A DNA stretch of 64,000 nt from Luidia sarsii (GCA_949987565.1 OX465102.1:20727699-20791698); one strand, 5' to 3'. Positions 1 through 11,956 are shown, counted from the first letter of the stretch. Program-made: numbers and translations. The notes: generated by a model not told the origin, from the letters alone.

Positions 1-178
1 CCAGATAGATTGAAAACTACATAGGTTGGTCGTCGTGATTTTGCTTTTCTCGCGTTTGTATCTAAGTCTGTTCAATATTGTTGACTGTAATGATTATGTT
101 TACAATGTAACTGTTAATTCCCGCCATGTCAATGATGTATTGTTTCTCCACCGTCGAGCTGCATGGGACCCAATCTTT

Positions 179-357
179 GCGAGAAGCAATATCTGGGCTC
201 CAGCCGGGTAGATCATGAATAATTCAACATTATGACGTATATGATACTGCACAATGTACAGTGTACATGTACCTATTAAGATATTCACTTCACTTCTACG
301 TCACTTTGTTGAATTATTCATGAGCTACCCGGCTGAAGCCCAGATAGTGCTTCCCAA
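179..357. mobile_element. Foldback/MITE-like element F
   Basis: The segment 179-238 and the reverse complement of 298-357 match over about 60 bp with few differences (shared core ATCTGGGCT-CAGCCGGGTAG, then TCATGAATAATTCAACA). A loop of about 60 bp separates the arms. Weaker similarity may extend outward to about 150 and 375. There is no coding sequence inside. It is a short non-autonomous inverted-repeat element; the superfamily is unknown. Confidence 0.7.
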
Positions 358-375
358 TCCTTGCATCCATCTTGT

Positions 376-1199
376 TTCCGCGTTTTCCCATGCTCGTCCT
401 GATGAGGTCTACCACAGGGTGGAACACGCATCGCGTGTTGCATGGTTGCATGTGTTTCTCTCTGTGTAGAGGCCTCTATTGAATGTTCCCTTTTTTGTAA
501 GGAAGATTTGGACTGCTGTAAAGCATAGAGTCAACGGTGAACAGGGAACGAGCTCTAATAGAGCAAGTCCATCACCCATTCCTGTCTGTATGATCGAACA
601 GGTGCCGTCTGGACCTATATAACCAATTAACCAAACTGCTCAGGGCAATGATCCGTTTATGTATATGCGCAAATGGAGTAAAGACGACTATAGCGAAGCA
701 ATTGACGATTATTGAAGAAAGAGCCCGGATGGTAGAGGGTATAGGAACACAAGGATTGGTTTATGCTTGGCAAAGGGTATGTTCGACTTCATGCTGACCA
801 GATTGAACATACTATATAGCATCACGAACAAGATATTGTGCGGCGGTGATCATTGGTGTCAGATTTCTTTCACCTGATATCAAAGCCACTATACAGTACA
901 GGGGCATATGTAGGGACATGAACATCCTTGAAGAGACCCAGCGCTCGTCTGCTTTCAAATTCCATGACATTCAAACTGACGCGCCACCCACCCGTTTTAT
1001 CCTTGGTCAGAAGCGCGGTACGTTGCATCACGGAACGGAACCGAGACTCGCTCATCAGGTTAATACACACTCGGCAGAATCGGTACCCGGTAGTTGACCC
1101 GGGTTGAAATTGAGGGGACGAAGGTAGGAACCAGTACGAGGGTGATTATTTCGATCCCAAGGGATAGAGCCGGGTAACGACTCCCACCCTGGAAACGAG
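376..1199. other. No gene recognised; possibly the 5' part of the LINE relic
   Basis: Only short open frames occur, none with a recognisable domain. The stretch at about 950-1090 may be non-coding or 5' sequence of the broken LINE that follows, because that element's upstream end was not found. This is a guess from position. Confidence 0.25.
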
Positions 1200-3240
1200 G
1201 ATGAGAGTGATGATGAGATTAGCGGTATACTTACAGGATCGCAGGGGGCAGAGTCCATCGACATCTCGGTTAATGGAATGTGTGGAGGGAATGCAGTTGA
1301 GGAGTTCACTGAGGAAGAGGTATAGGGATAAAAGAAAAAGGGTTGTGGAAATGAAAAAAAAACCAGTCAACCAGGGTATTTATAAGGTTCCAGCTTTGCG
1401 CGAAATCCCGACGGGTAAGCTCATCAAAATGGCAAGGGTGGTCGGAGCAACGTTTGGAAAGATTGATACAAGCAACCTCAGCTCACAGAGACAAACAATC
1501 TTGTCTTTGCTGGTGCTGTAATCGTTGTAGGGAGATTGAAGGAGGGGTGTTGTCAGAGTCAGATAATAGACCTATGGATAGTAGTGTTCCATGGTGGAAG
1601 AGGGTCAAGTTAAAGATCTTAGTAGATCTTAGAGCAGCAAATTGACAGGAGCACTATGAACGACTCTGATGTAAGGAAGAGACTGATGAGAAAATACAGA
1701 GTCAAAGGGAAAGGTATATAATGTGTGTGGCAATAGAGGAAATTTAGCAAAGGGTGAAGGCTAATGCTTCCAAGGTCAAGAGGGTAACACAATTCCGTCC
1801 GAACAACTTGTTCCAAACTAACCAGAGGCAGTTGTTAAAGGAATCGGATGGGAAGGTTGCAATGAAGGGCAACAGGCGCCAGAGCCTACCACACGACTGC
1901 TTTCTGGAAAGGTCACTGGGACCAGCCTGTTGACTCTATAACAAGCAGGCTGAGTGGTTGGATGAGGTGGGCGATGAGTTGAAGTCTGTTGAACAGCAGA
2001 GAGAGGATCAAATAGACGAAGGTAAGGTTAAGAAACACTTGGGAAAGGTGCCGGTACCCAACTGGAAGACACCGGGACCAGATCAGGTGCCTGGATTTTG
2101 GCTAAAGACCTTTTCTTGTCTTTATGGAAGGATAGCCCGGCAGTTGTTTATACGGAAGGGAAAGATGCCTTCGTGGATGACAGATGCCAGAACTGTCCTC
2201 GTCATGAAGGATGCTAAGAAGGGTTATGTCGCAAGTTTTGATTACCGACCAATCACTTGCTTACCGGTTCTGTAAAAACTCCTGACTCGCATGATAGTGG
2301 AGGAGCTCTACCGACACTTAGACGAACTTAATTCGGTGCCGGATGAGTAGAAGGTTAGTCAGAAATGATCTAGGACCAGCTGGACATTGACAAGACAGGA
2401 AGACCTGGCAATGAAATGGATTGATTATGAGAAGGCCTATGACATGGTGCCACATTCGTGGATCGTGACATGTTTGGACCGTGTGGTAGAAGGTGAAGCA
2501 GTGAAGTGTCTCATTGGTGAGAGCATGAGGTCGTGGAGAACGAATCTGACTGCGAATGGGATCAGTCTGGGAAAGGTCAACATCAGACGAGGTGTTTTTT
2601 CAGGGCGATTCTCTGTCTCCACTGCAGTTTGTTATCACGCTTGCCTCTCTGTCGATGGCATTGAGGAAACTTAGTGCAGAATGGCCTAGGACAAGTGCAA
2701 GCTCTATCATCTTCTCTTTATGGATGATCTGAAAATGTTTGCGAAGAATGAGAAGGAACTTGAGTCTCTAGTGGAAACTTTGAGGATTTCAGTCACGATG
2801 TAGCATGGAGTTCGGTCTGGATATGTAAGCTATGTAAGCTGCATCGTGCCAGCTACACTCGGGAAAAGTTACTAGGTCCTATATAGCAACGGACGTGCGA
2901 GTCCTGGGTGTGTAGGAACATGAGACCCGAGGAGTTCAAGAGGGAAATGATCGAGGAGAGGCCACGGAGGCCAAGTGAGTGGCAAGACTTGGAATTGGTT
3001 GAGGAATGAGGATCCGAAGAAGGAAACCGAGGCCAGGATTGAGAAGGCTAACGTCTCTCCCATCTGCACGATGTGCAATGCGGCTGAGGAGACTGTGTTT
3101 AGTCTTGTCAGCGAGTGCACGATGATGGCCCAGAAGAAGTACCAGGCTAGGAACGACAAGTTGGCGAAGGTGGTCCATTGGGACTTATGTATAAGAAGAA
3201 TGGTTTACCCCAGAAAGCGGCCCTACTATAGGAACAGCTA
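1200..3240 (+). pseudogene. Degenerate non-LTR retrotransposon (R2/NeSL-like LINE), reverse transcriptase and C-terminal region
   Basis: Translated plus-strand pieces read as parts of one LINE polyprotein. About 1380-1640 has the pre-RT region (ALREIPTGK, then PWWKR). About 2040-2340 has the start of the reverse transcriptase (NWKTPGPDQVPGFWLK, YRPITCLP). About 2400-2660 continues it (WIDYEKAYDMVPHSW, NIRRGVF). The catalytic YxDD box is FMDD at 2717-2728. A C-terminal block at 2975-3190 has WNWLRNEDPKKETE and a CxxC half-knuckle. The frame is broken by stops (for example near 2274, 2348 and 2366), by frameshifts near 2600 and 2710, and by a deletion near 2370. In the zinc knuckle the position usually held by His appears to be Ser. 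Ends and target-site duplications are not visible. It is a dead copy. Confidence 0.82.
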
Positions 3241-3321
3241 GCATCCACAGGAAAAACCCTAAGAGCTGAGGCTACGGGACGCAGTGAGTCCAGCACAAAT
3301 GAAAATATAAACGCAGTGGTT

Positions 3322-3485
3322 GTTGTTACGGCAGTCGTCCGTGTGGTTCCCTGACTTGATTGTATTTCCTCAGCATTGCAGGCTGGTTGAACCAGTCTAT
3401 TAGCTGATAGTCTGGTTCCAAGAGCTAAACATCCTGACAAATACTCTGAAGTCAGGGAACCACACGGACGACTGACGTAAAAACA
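3322..3485. mobile_element. Small inverted-repeat (hairpin) element
   Basis: A perfect 25-bp inverted repeat pairs 3332-3356 with 3450-3474 (core GTGTGGTTCCCTGACT). It extends outward with two mismatches to about 3322/3485, and less exactly inward. It lies just downstream of the LINE relic. Non-autonomous; the family is not known. Confidence 0.65.
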
Positions 3486-4378
3486 GCCACTGCGAAATAT
3501 AAAATCAGCCCTTGTGCTGTGCGACTTGAATATAAGTTCACAGTTTAAAAGAAAATGAATACTTCTAATGACGAACGCAATCTGCACAGCTTGCGTTGTT
3601 TTGTGCGGTATGCTTTTGTTTGCAATCAGATTGCACGTGGCTGGATTCTGAAGCAAACCATTGTCTGCGGTTGATTGCATTGTCCGGGAGTCGAAAACAT
3701 GCCGGCAATTCCTTCCCACATTGAATCACGCGATCATTTCAAGCCTTTCATCGCAAGACACAGCCCCGCGCATGCGAGAAATTTATCAAGGATAATTCCA
3801 TTATACGCGCCGAAGATAGATGTTTCGGAGGCGTGCTGTTGGCCGGGCAGTCGCCATTCCCCTCAACGCGACCAGAGTTGTTATTCAGACCGATGTACGA
3901 CTTGTGTGGGCTTTCAAGTGGAATTAAATGCGCCATTCGATGCTCCCCCATGCCCGAGGAAGATTGTTTGTTTCAAAAGATCTGGTATTATTGTTGGGTT
4001 CCTCTCGGTCTCCTAGATACTGTCATTCTTCAGTCAGGGATTTTACTTCGGTGTTAATCGAAACAAAACACCACAACAGCCGGGTCATGCAGCCGTGTCT
4101 CGCTTGCTGCAGCCTGTTTAGATCTGCGAGTCAAAGCATAGTAAACGACGTTCTCCAGAAAAGCTAGCCTTTGATCAAGGCGCACGCGGCGAAAAATAAT
4201 GATAGTCGCGATTGCTCAAGAGCGAGGAGACTAGTTTACAAACTGCACCAAACCAACGCACGAAGAAAGACTACTCGACGAACCGCCTGCACGCCCCGAG
4301 CGCCTTTTGGAACTCTGCTCCTCAAAGCTTATGTTTTTTCTTTTGCTACCGTTTGGGTAGCAGATACGATATGCATAA
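3486..4378. other. No gene recognised
   Basis: Several overlapping open frames of 60-110 codons occur on both strands, with no domain, no consistent coding bias and no splice context I can defend. I see no repeat of the families found elsewhere in the window. Confidence 0.3.
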
Positions 4379-4616
4379 TATGTGACCCGGCACATCATAA
4401 TGAGGAATAACCCCACTTTTGAGATTTTGAGATTTTCTAATGATGTGAAAGAGTATACCATTAGCTTTTAAATGATATCAAAATATGATATCCTCTAATA
4501 CTTAAAATTTCCGAAAATACAAAAAAAAATGTTTATTTGTAATCGAATTGTGAAGATACTTCAACTTCAGGCATTGTTTACTCAAAAAATGTTTTGGTGG
4601 GATATTCCTCATGTCG
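4379..4616. mobile_element. TIR element family E, internally deleted copy lacking one end
   Basis: It starts TATGTGACCCGGCAC and shares CACTTTTGAGATTTTGAG and the right-hand block GTTTTGGTGGGATATTCCTC with the fuller copy at 18494-18958. It lacks the terminal GTGCCGGGTCACATA that completes the right inverted repeat there, and about 220 bp of the interior. Confidence 0.7.
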
Positions 4617-6229
4617 TTGCAAGAGTCTTCACCAATCAAAACAGAGATCCAAAGGCGCTAGCGGCGGCGCGCATAAACTACCAGAAGTCGTACCGTACGG
4701 TACCAAGTGACTTGTTGCATGTGGTCCTTTAGAAATAAAAACCAACCTAATCCCCTACCCGTCTGGATATCCCATATCCTTTCATAATATCTAATGCCTC
4801 ATACCACACTCCTACCTATTATGTAGGCCTAACCACAACTCATGATATGGGTAAAAAAATGACCAATTGCGCCCTTAGGTCAGGTGACCTCTAGTGGGTA
4901 TCAAACACTCACCAAACATGGCGGCCCCCATACCAAGGTGCCGCTGTTGTAAAGTATACGATGACTGTTGCACTAGTTTGTTCGATCGTGGCTTTTCCTT
5001 CTCGAAATCTCTGCAGAATATTTCGGAGTTTGTACCAGAGACCTTACCGGATTAGCCACTATACGTCACGTGATGACATCGCGCAATCGGGCCACTGGAC
5101 TACGGACAGGGAACACGAATCCGGAAACAGTAACTGAAGTGACCGTGTCTCCTCCGAGTCATATACGTAGACCCTATACTAGTTCCCATAAGAGCTTATA
5201 AGTTTTCCTCGTTGTGATTTGTAGTGGACCGATGAAGAGCATTAGTTTTTGTTTTGTCTTAGTTTGTCCGGGCGTCCCCACTTTTTCTTTCCATTACGCG
5301 CGCGGCGCCAGGTGCGACGTCCTTTCCAGACACCCGTACACACACACGGGTATATAAAGCTGCTACGCACCGTTGATCGCCCCCTCATTCTGTTCCTCAC
5401 TTCCATGGTCGACGGACAGCCTCACACCGCTCATCGTGCGACCAGTATACCGGGCCTATCGTAACTATATTGTGCTATTCAACAACTCCTCAATTATTTT
5501 CGTTAGGTTACTTGTTGCTGTGGCGTGCTGCTTGGCAGTAGTACACAGCTAATTACAGGCACACTACAGCAACAAGTGACATAATTACACTTTTGACGGT
5601 TTTCGCAACCAAGGCAAAGCGGCCAACTTTAATAACTAAGTTTTTGTTATTTTCATAAATAAAACCAAAAAGAGAAAGAACACGAACTACCAAAGATTCC
5701 AGCATACAATTCTATCCTATGCCGGCCCAGAGCTGTCATTTGGTCGACTGTTTTTATTCAAGATGGATACCAGAAAGGCAATCTATTGTCTCAATACGTA
5801 GAGGTGCTATGCTGAAAATCAATGTAAAGCGATGCAAACCAACGTTCATGGTAAAGCAACTGCTCAACGTTGAATCAAGCCATTAAAGGGTGGTTTGAGG
5901 TGGCACCGTGTAAGAATATAATTATGTCTCCTGACTATGCGGACGCCGAGTATGCTGTCAACGTCGAGACCGTCAGTTCTATAGAACCACACATACTCAG
6001 AAAATAGATATCCTGACGAGGTGTCGCTGCAAACAATCCCTGAATGGTTACCCCCAACACGATTGCCTGAAAACCCATCTAACGTTGATTCAGAAAACAA
6101 ATTCAAAAATCACTGGAATCGCTAATTGTTGCGAGGAACTTGCCCAATAGTGGGAAAGTCCTTCCCTAAATTTGGAATATTTTTATCATGGTAAAGTTAA
6201 CATATGAATCAACATTGGGCCAGGTTTTA
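4617..6229. other. No gene recognised
   Basis: The stretch has a TATATAAAG box at about 5351-5360 and a short inverted pair, GTTACTTGTTGCTGT near 5508 with ACAGCAACAAGTGAC near 5565. A solo-LTR reading was considered and not supported. Open frames are short and unrecognised. Confidence 0.3.
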
Positions 6230-6332
6230 CCGGCATATTTTGTGTTCTGTCCCAATGCTATAGTAACAGACACATGCTATAGTACATGATACATGCTGTA
6301 GTAGAGTACATGACACATGCTATAGTGCATGA
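6230..6332. repeat. Short imperfect tandem repeat (ACATGCTATAGTA-like)
   Basis: The motif ACA(C/T)ATGCT(A/G)TAGT recurs about four times between 6269 and 6325 with point differences. It is too short and diverged to assign to a family. Confidence 0.5.
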
Positions 6333-6544
6333 CACAATGTCATCGGCACGCTAAGGTAGCGGCGAGCTATTTCAGCCACACCAGCGCAGTGTGCGCACAT
6401 AATACTTTTTTGGCTATTCCAATAGCGGAAAAGGCCTTGATTTTGTTTAGACGAAATTCCATGGACTATCAATGCACCGAATGTTGTCAGCGGCACTTCG
6501 GGCCTAAAAACCATCACAACTTAATCAAGCATAGCACAGACATA

Positions 6545-7180
6545 GGCCCTTGGGGGACGTCGTCGTGACGTAATAACGAGTAATATGACGTCACTTTAAA
6601 GGTCCATTTTGTCAAGTTTAATATCAGACTCAAGAAATGTTCGATTGGTCTCAAAGTTGGTGTGCATTTAAACCGGGACGTGTGAAAAATTAATGATAAG
6701 CTGACGTTATGATAACGTCATTTTATATCTTTGTAATTTTTTTCTCGAGATTCATAGGGTTATATCTTGAGAACAAAAGTGCCTAGATTCGAAATCCCCT
6801 TTGTAATGGATGAAGACTGCTAAACAATATGCCACATAAATTTAACAAATAATTATGACGTCGTCGTGACGTCATATAAGGGGAATTTTTATTACACCTA
6901 TCTAACAATTTAAATTTGATTTCTGTAACTTGGTGAATGGGTCAGACTTGCACCCTCAATGGTGAAAAAACGATGACGTCATGATGACGTCATCATTGTT
7001 TTTTATTCCATTTTTGAATAGGGGCCAATGTGATTTCTATGTCATTGGCAATTTTGATCAAATCAATTTCATATTTCCCAGATATGTTAAACAACCTGGA
7101 AAAAGCAAATTAATGCAATGACGCCATAATGACGTCAGCGCAGATCGCGTGACGTGATGAGCTTAAAGGTCCAATTTCGG
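6545..7180. repeat. Diverged repeat block with five TGACGTCA palindromes
   Basis: Perfect TGACGTCA octamers occur at 6586, 6867, 6974, 6985 and 7130, plus near-matches such as GTGACGTAAT, GACGTTATGATAACGTC and GTGACGTGAT. The phrase TTTAAAGGTCCA appears near both ends (about 6594 and 7164). The spacing suggests a decayed, internally repetitive mobile element. TGACGTCA is also the CREB/ATF binding site, so regulatory use cannot be excluded. No coding sequence. Confidence 0.5.
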
Positions 7181-9936
7181 AACACCGCGTGTGCATACAG
7201 GTGGACTGAAGAATGCCCGCGGAGTGTGATGCAGATGCGCATGCTTGCAAAATAATTCTGGAACCTTCAGCCTTTAGACAATACAATTACATTTCACTTT
7301 AAAGGCCACTGCTTTTCTAAATAGAAAATAAGAGGAGAGAAAGCCGAAAAGCCATACAACCTCTGGCTGTAACGGTGTCCATACTCATCCGTGATCCAGT
7401 GCTTGATAATTCACTTGTGTAATATTTCAACAACTCGGCATTAGCGCCAAGTGTTGTCCCAGACGGGTTTTTATTCGAATGCTTAACACGGTATATTTAT
7501 TTTGCGCGCCCTTAATATGACAGATAAGCCGACAGATTAACCGGGGAAGGTGTCAGGTTTCCGCGGACATCATTTTGTGGTGACAGATTTGCAAAGAGCA
7601 AAGAGCCCCGGTGTTTGCCCTACCTGCACCGCCCCATCTGTCCTTCTACCCGTCAGATGTTCCGACTTGCCCCGTCCGAAATCGCCCCATGCACCGCTTG
7701 CAGTTAAGTTGCACACGAAGCCGACACCTCGTGCTTGGACCCCAAAAAAGGGGGCTTGCAAATTTTCATTACTCTGAATTCAAGATAACGCAAGATAGTT
7801 GAAGTGTGCCATAGAATACATGAGCTGCTCTGTGTTTTTTTTATTTTAAGGTACTAGAGTGATGGGTCTCGGACCTGGGATGTTTGCTTTACAGTCTGAA
7901 TCATCAATGGCATTCGATGAAGAACACTTTCAATCATTCTTCTTAGTCACCTTAGTACTGTGCAAAACAAACAGTCTGCGAATGGCTTTGGTTTCCTCTT
8001 CCGCTCACGTTCCTGCGTCTGCGGTGGGCGAATGTGCATAACTAGGTCTTTTTTATGCAAAATCACCCAAAACGTGGCTGAGAAGCCACTCAAGGCTAAG
8101 GGCTAAAGCAGGTGATAGAGATGGACTCAGGAAGGCTGGAGATAGGAGTTAACATTCCTTTTAAAAATGGCAAGATCGTAGGCAGGGGGAAAGGAAAGCA
8201 AGAACCAGGAAGGGAATTTCAGATGAAGGAATGAGGGAAGAAGCTGTTCCGATACCTCTCCGTTCTACTCCCTGTAGTCTACATCAATAGGTCATCCTCA
8301 GCAATTTTAAGTAGAATATTATAATTTGCTTTTTAGAAAAGGTCCTGTAAGGATGAAACGTCAACCATTTTTTTTATCATTTACATGATAAAAAAAGTAA
8401 GTCAGGCCTTGCCAAACGTTGTTTCAAGTCAGACGTTTAAATCGTTTTTCAGTTATGAAGTGGTTATATAGGTTCACTCACTACTGCATACCTTAAAAGC
8501 CGATTTCGAAAGTTTAGAATTCAAACCATACTTGTTGAATTTCCTCCGATTGTGAAAACAGTTTTAAGCGTCAGCACAGGCATCCGTTTAAACCTATAAA
8601 GCATGTATGCCTGGTTTTTCCTCCTGTGATTGGAGATCTGTCGAAAATCACTGCCTTTCCTATCGCGTGAACACTCCTTTCTTTATCGTGAGCCATCCAA
8701 TGTCAACAAACAAGGGGTGAAACTGAATATCAAAGCTCTTTGTTGAAGTTAGCGGGATTCATTTGAAAGGAAAGTGATAACCATACGTATGCTTTTAAGG
8801 TGGCGGACAATAAAAGCGGAACGGTTAGATGGTCGATCCAATAACCCATTTTAACTCGTTTCCTCAAGTTTCAAGTTCACAGGCATTGTTTCGGTCGTTG
8901 CCTGTTATTCGTCCCGTGCGCCCAGCCGTTTCGGAAGGATAGCTCGGGCCGATCGACCGCCGGGACTTGGTGCTGCTGTAACGGAGACCGTCTTATTCAG
9001 TTATGGCCCCAGAAATGGACTCGCTAATCGAATCGTGGCGCCTTGAATTGATTGTCGCAGCCCGCATCCCCGTCCCATCCTCCCATCTTCCCACTGTTAT
9101 CTTTGCATTCAGATTCAGTGGTCAAGCAGTCACGTCAACATTGCTGCGTGACGGCTTCCCCCCCCCCTCAGTTTTCCCTCCTACCCCTCCTTCCTATATA
9201 ATGATAGGCTGAAACATCGTTCTCTCACTTTTCCTCGCTAACAACTTTTCCCGGTGTAGCATTTTGTGTCGGAACTGATTTTGCGGACACCGCAACCGAA
9301 CACTTGTGTGTGCATTTCAAAGCCGTGTTTTCCTACCGTACTCTAGGACTCTGGCCTCAGCGCTGCGATGTCGAAAACAAATTGCGGCGCCCCGAATGGA
9401 CACTATTTCCTAAGAGCGTCACAATTGAATTACAGGAGCGGAGGAGTGCACCCCCATTGAAGCGAACGTGCTCTATCTACCAATTGTTGCTCATTGGCAA
9501 AAGCTCTGTTTTCAAGGTGGTGTTTTTGAATCTTGAAAATGAACCGTGCACGTTAAAATGAACGCACTTTTTTTCTGCAAACTGCCTTGCTCCTGAATCT
9601 TTGATCCTGTTATACTAGTCTACTTTGTTTTTGGTAAACCAAAACCAACATTCCCTTTTTCATTCACAGACTGAAATCTATCAGGTCGACGTTCTATTTG
9701 AGTCTTACCAAACTGCCTTTGCAAAGATTTTAGTTTAATACCCTCACCGTGAAACGATGGGGGAAAAACTCCTAAACCCAAATTAGACCACCAATTGTAA
9801 TGTAGACAACATCCGTGGTCTGGAACAACTACTTGCCGAAGAAATGGACTAAGAGCTGTTTCCCAAATTTCATGATTTTGGGACAAGTATGTCAGCCAGA
9901 CAACGGTCAGTACGTTGCTCTGTACAAAAATGCACT
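7181..9936. other. No gene recognised; one degenerate family B arm
   Basis: Open frames are short and unrecognised. At 8335-8375 a decayed family B arm reads AGAAAAGGTCCTGTAAGGAT followed by GAAACGTCAA. Beside it at 8370-8396 is an 11-bp palindrome, TTTTTTATCAT with ATGATAAAAAA round a 4-nt loop. A TATATAATG box at about 9195 has no gene I can link to it. Confidence 0.3.
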
Positions 9937-10258
9937 GCCGCAGTTTGTGTGTTAAACCATTAAACATCCCAACAAAGCAATTCTGTGAAGGTTTTAGCTC
10001 AAATGGTGATCCGAGAAAGTAGAAAAGGGTAAAACACCGTCACGGTTTTTGCACCATTCTGTAGTGTAAGAAATAGTTTATTACTTGCGAGTAATAAACT
10101 ATTTGCCGATGTTTGAGTGAAGATTTTTTGGGAAGTACAGCATCCCAGACCGTAAGATTTCAACATGAGGATTCTATCATGACTAACTGTGTAAATTAGA
10201 AGAAAATCTTTGGACATTGATGTTTTCCGATCTTCCCAATGTTGTATTGGGCATTTAA
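9937..10258. mobile_element. MITE family D (TTAA-ended), left-truncated copy
   Basis: It is alignable over its length with 15955-16303 and 56932-57293 (shared GTTTGTGTGTTAAACCAT, AAGAAATAGTTTATTACT, CATCCCAGACCGTAAGATTT). The right end is CAATGTTGTATTGGGCAT followed by TTAA; the matching left end is missing. Non-coding. Confidence 0.75.
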
Positions 10259-11777
10259 ACTAAAATCTTGCCCTGCCTTTTCAATGCCACAGTACATGTA
10301 AAAGCCCCCTTTTCTTCCCATTTTGAAAATCACCAGGAGGGGATAGCAACGTCAGGCGTAGAGTGCCCCGCAAACTCTTCTCAAGGAACCGGGTTATAGT
10401 CACGACGCGTCGGGTTTCCTCGGAACAGTCCAGGCCCCGAAGTTCAGTCTGCGTGGGTGTCATTGGAAAATATCGCCCGGGACCCGGGTAACAAAAGGGG
10501 ACATGTCAAAAGCCCGGCGCCCCTCTCCGGACTGCCCAGGTGCTTGTCCAACACGTCATAGATAAGTCGTGGCACAGCACTCGGCCGTGCACTGATGGGA
10601 AAACATGTCACCGCTCTATACCCTGGTTGTTTGAGCAACTGCGTTTTTGAAAAAAAAAATGTTCGCCACAATGGGTAACCCAATTCTATTGGCTGTTCGC
10701 GGGTCCCCTGCCCTTCCCACTCGTGCAAACAAGGGGGGGGGGGGGCGGATGCCATTCAGGGGTTGTTGACGGTAAGCTGTTGCATCAATAGGTCTCGAGC
10801 TTGTCCACGTTATGTCTGCCTTGTTGTTGGACCTCTCCCGGGTGCACTCCTGGTTTTTTTTCGGTTAACGGGAAGGGAATGTTTCTGGCATTCATCTCGT
10901 TTCGGAGAAAGCGCTATAAAAAAAAAAGGGCCATGGGAATTGCAGGGAGGCAATTTGAATCCGAAACATTTCAAGCACGTCGCTGGAGGCTGTCGGGCGA
11001 CGGGACAATGTTTTATGGCCGTGGTCAAAAACCCTCATCAGCCACTCCCTCTCAATCAGTCATATAGCTATATATGTTAATAATGCATACCCCTTTTTAC
11101 CTCTTACTAAGCGAATGGCATGCAGGGTACCCAGGCGATATCCCCTGGTGGACAGGTAGTACCTCCTTCCACATGGATTTCATATGCAGTAAAGGAAAAT
11201 GTATAGCCGTCTCTGCCACGCACATTGGTAGCATTTCTCGTGAGAGGCCCAAGCTGATATACGGTGGCTTCGAGGAGACACAACTTTAGTAATCACGTTC
11301 TACCCACTGCTGATATCTCTCCCAGTCCTGGATTTGGAGTAATGGGGATATTATCTGTCACTCGGCCACGGTGCGTTTTGACACCCATTGAAGATTTTGC
11401 CGGAGTCTCTTCAGAGTCACCGTAGCCGGCAGCCACCTCCGAAACTGGATTGCTGTCACTCGCCTGGAAACGATCGATGTGTCGTGCTACATCCATCGTG
11501 CATCCCGTAGTTGTATCACGGAGTCCTTCCATGTCCCCTGCAGGCATTGCCTCTTCTTAAGCCCATTAATCCTAAAATATCCAGTACACGTGATTGCTGG
11601 TCAGTGTCGATGCATGTAATCCTACCGGCAGTACCTTGCCATTCTGAAATATGTCCTTGGGGAACAAGATATTTTCACCTTTTTGTTGTATTCCAGATGA
11701 CCTTTATGAACGTAGAAGATAGAGCAATATTAAAAGAAGATGATATTCTGTCTCGTAAATCCTAGCGATTGAAATAA
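10259..11777. other. No gene recognised
   Basis: There are short open frames only, and a run of about 13 G at 10733-10745. Nothing here matches the repeat families elsewhere in the window. Confidence 0.3.
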
Positions 11778-11956
11778 CTTTGTTGAATTGCTTCTGACTG
11801 GCGCCCCCACCCCGGCAAAGACTAGTTGACTATTTGGGAAGGCCACCATCTAAGGACTGGATAGCTCAGATGGAAGAGCACTGGTAGGCCTACGTTAGTC
11901 AAGAGGTCTCGGGTTCAAGTCTCGGTCCAGTCAAAGATTTCTTTGCCAATTTTTCA
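11778..11956 (+). mobile_element. tRNA-like retroposon T1, complete copy with target-site duplication
   Basis: A tRNA-like domain at 11855-11932 has a perfect 7-bp acceptor stem (GACTGGA with TCCAGTC), a GCTC/GAGC D stem with an A-box-like TAGCTCAGATGG, and a T arm with GGGTTCAAGTC as B box. It is followed by AAAGATTTCTTTGCCAATT. A conserved leader of about 75 bp precedes it (TTGAATTGCTTCTGACTGG onward), also present at 32888-32958 (minus) and 37035. The element is flanked by an 11-bp direct repeat, GATTGAAATAA, at 11767 and 11957. The anticodon region holds a 6-bp insertion absent from other copies, creating TAGGCCTA. This is a mobile element rather than a working tRNA gene. Confidence 0.8.

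Noticed and set aside
4946..5575. Possible solo LTR (TGTTGTA...TACAGCAACA with an internal TATA box)
   Set aside because: No 4-6 bp target duplication flanks it, there is no polypurine tract or primer-binding site, and no second copy in the window.
8370..8396. Hairpin resembling a bacterial terminator
   Set aside because: Eukaryotic context, AT-only stem, and adjacent to a decayed family B arm rather than a gene end.
11855..11932. Functional tRNA gene
   Set aside because: The acceptor, D and T arms fold, but the anticodon arm is interrupted by a 6-bp insertion. The same unit with the same flanks recurs at several loci, so it is a retroposon.
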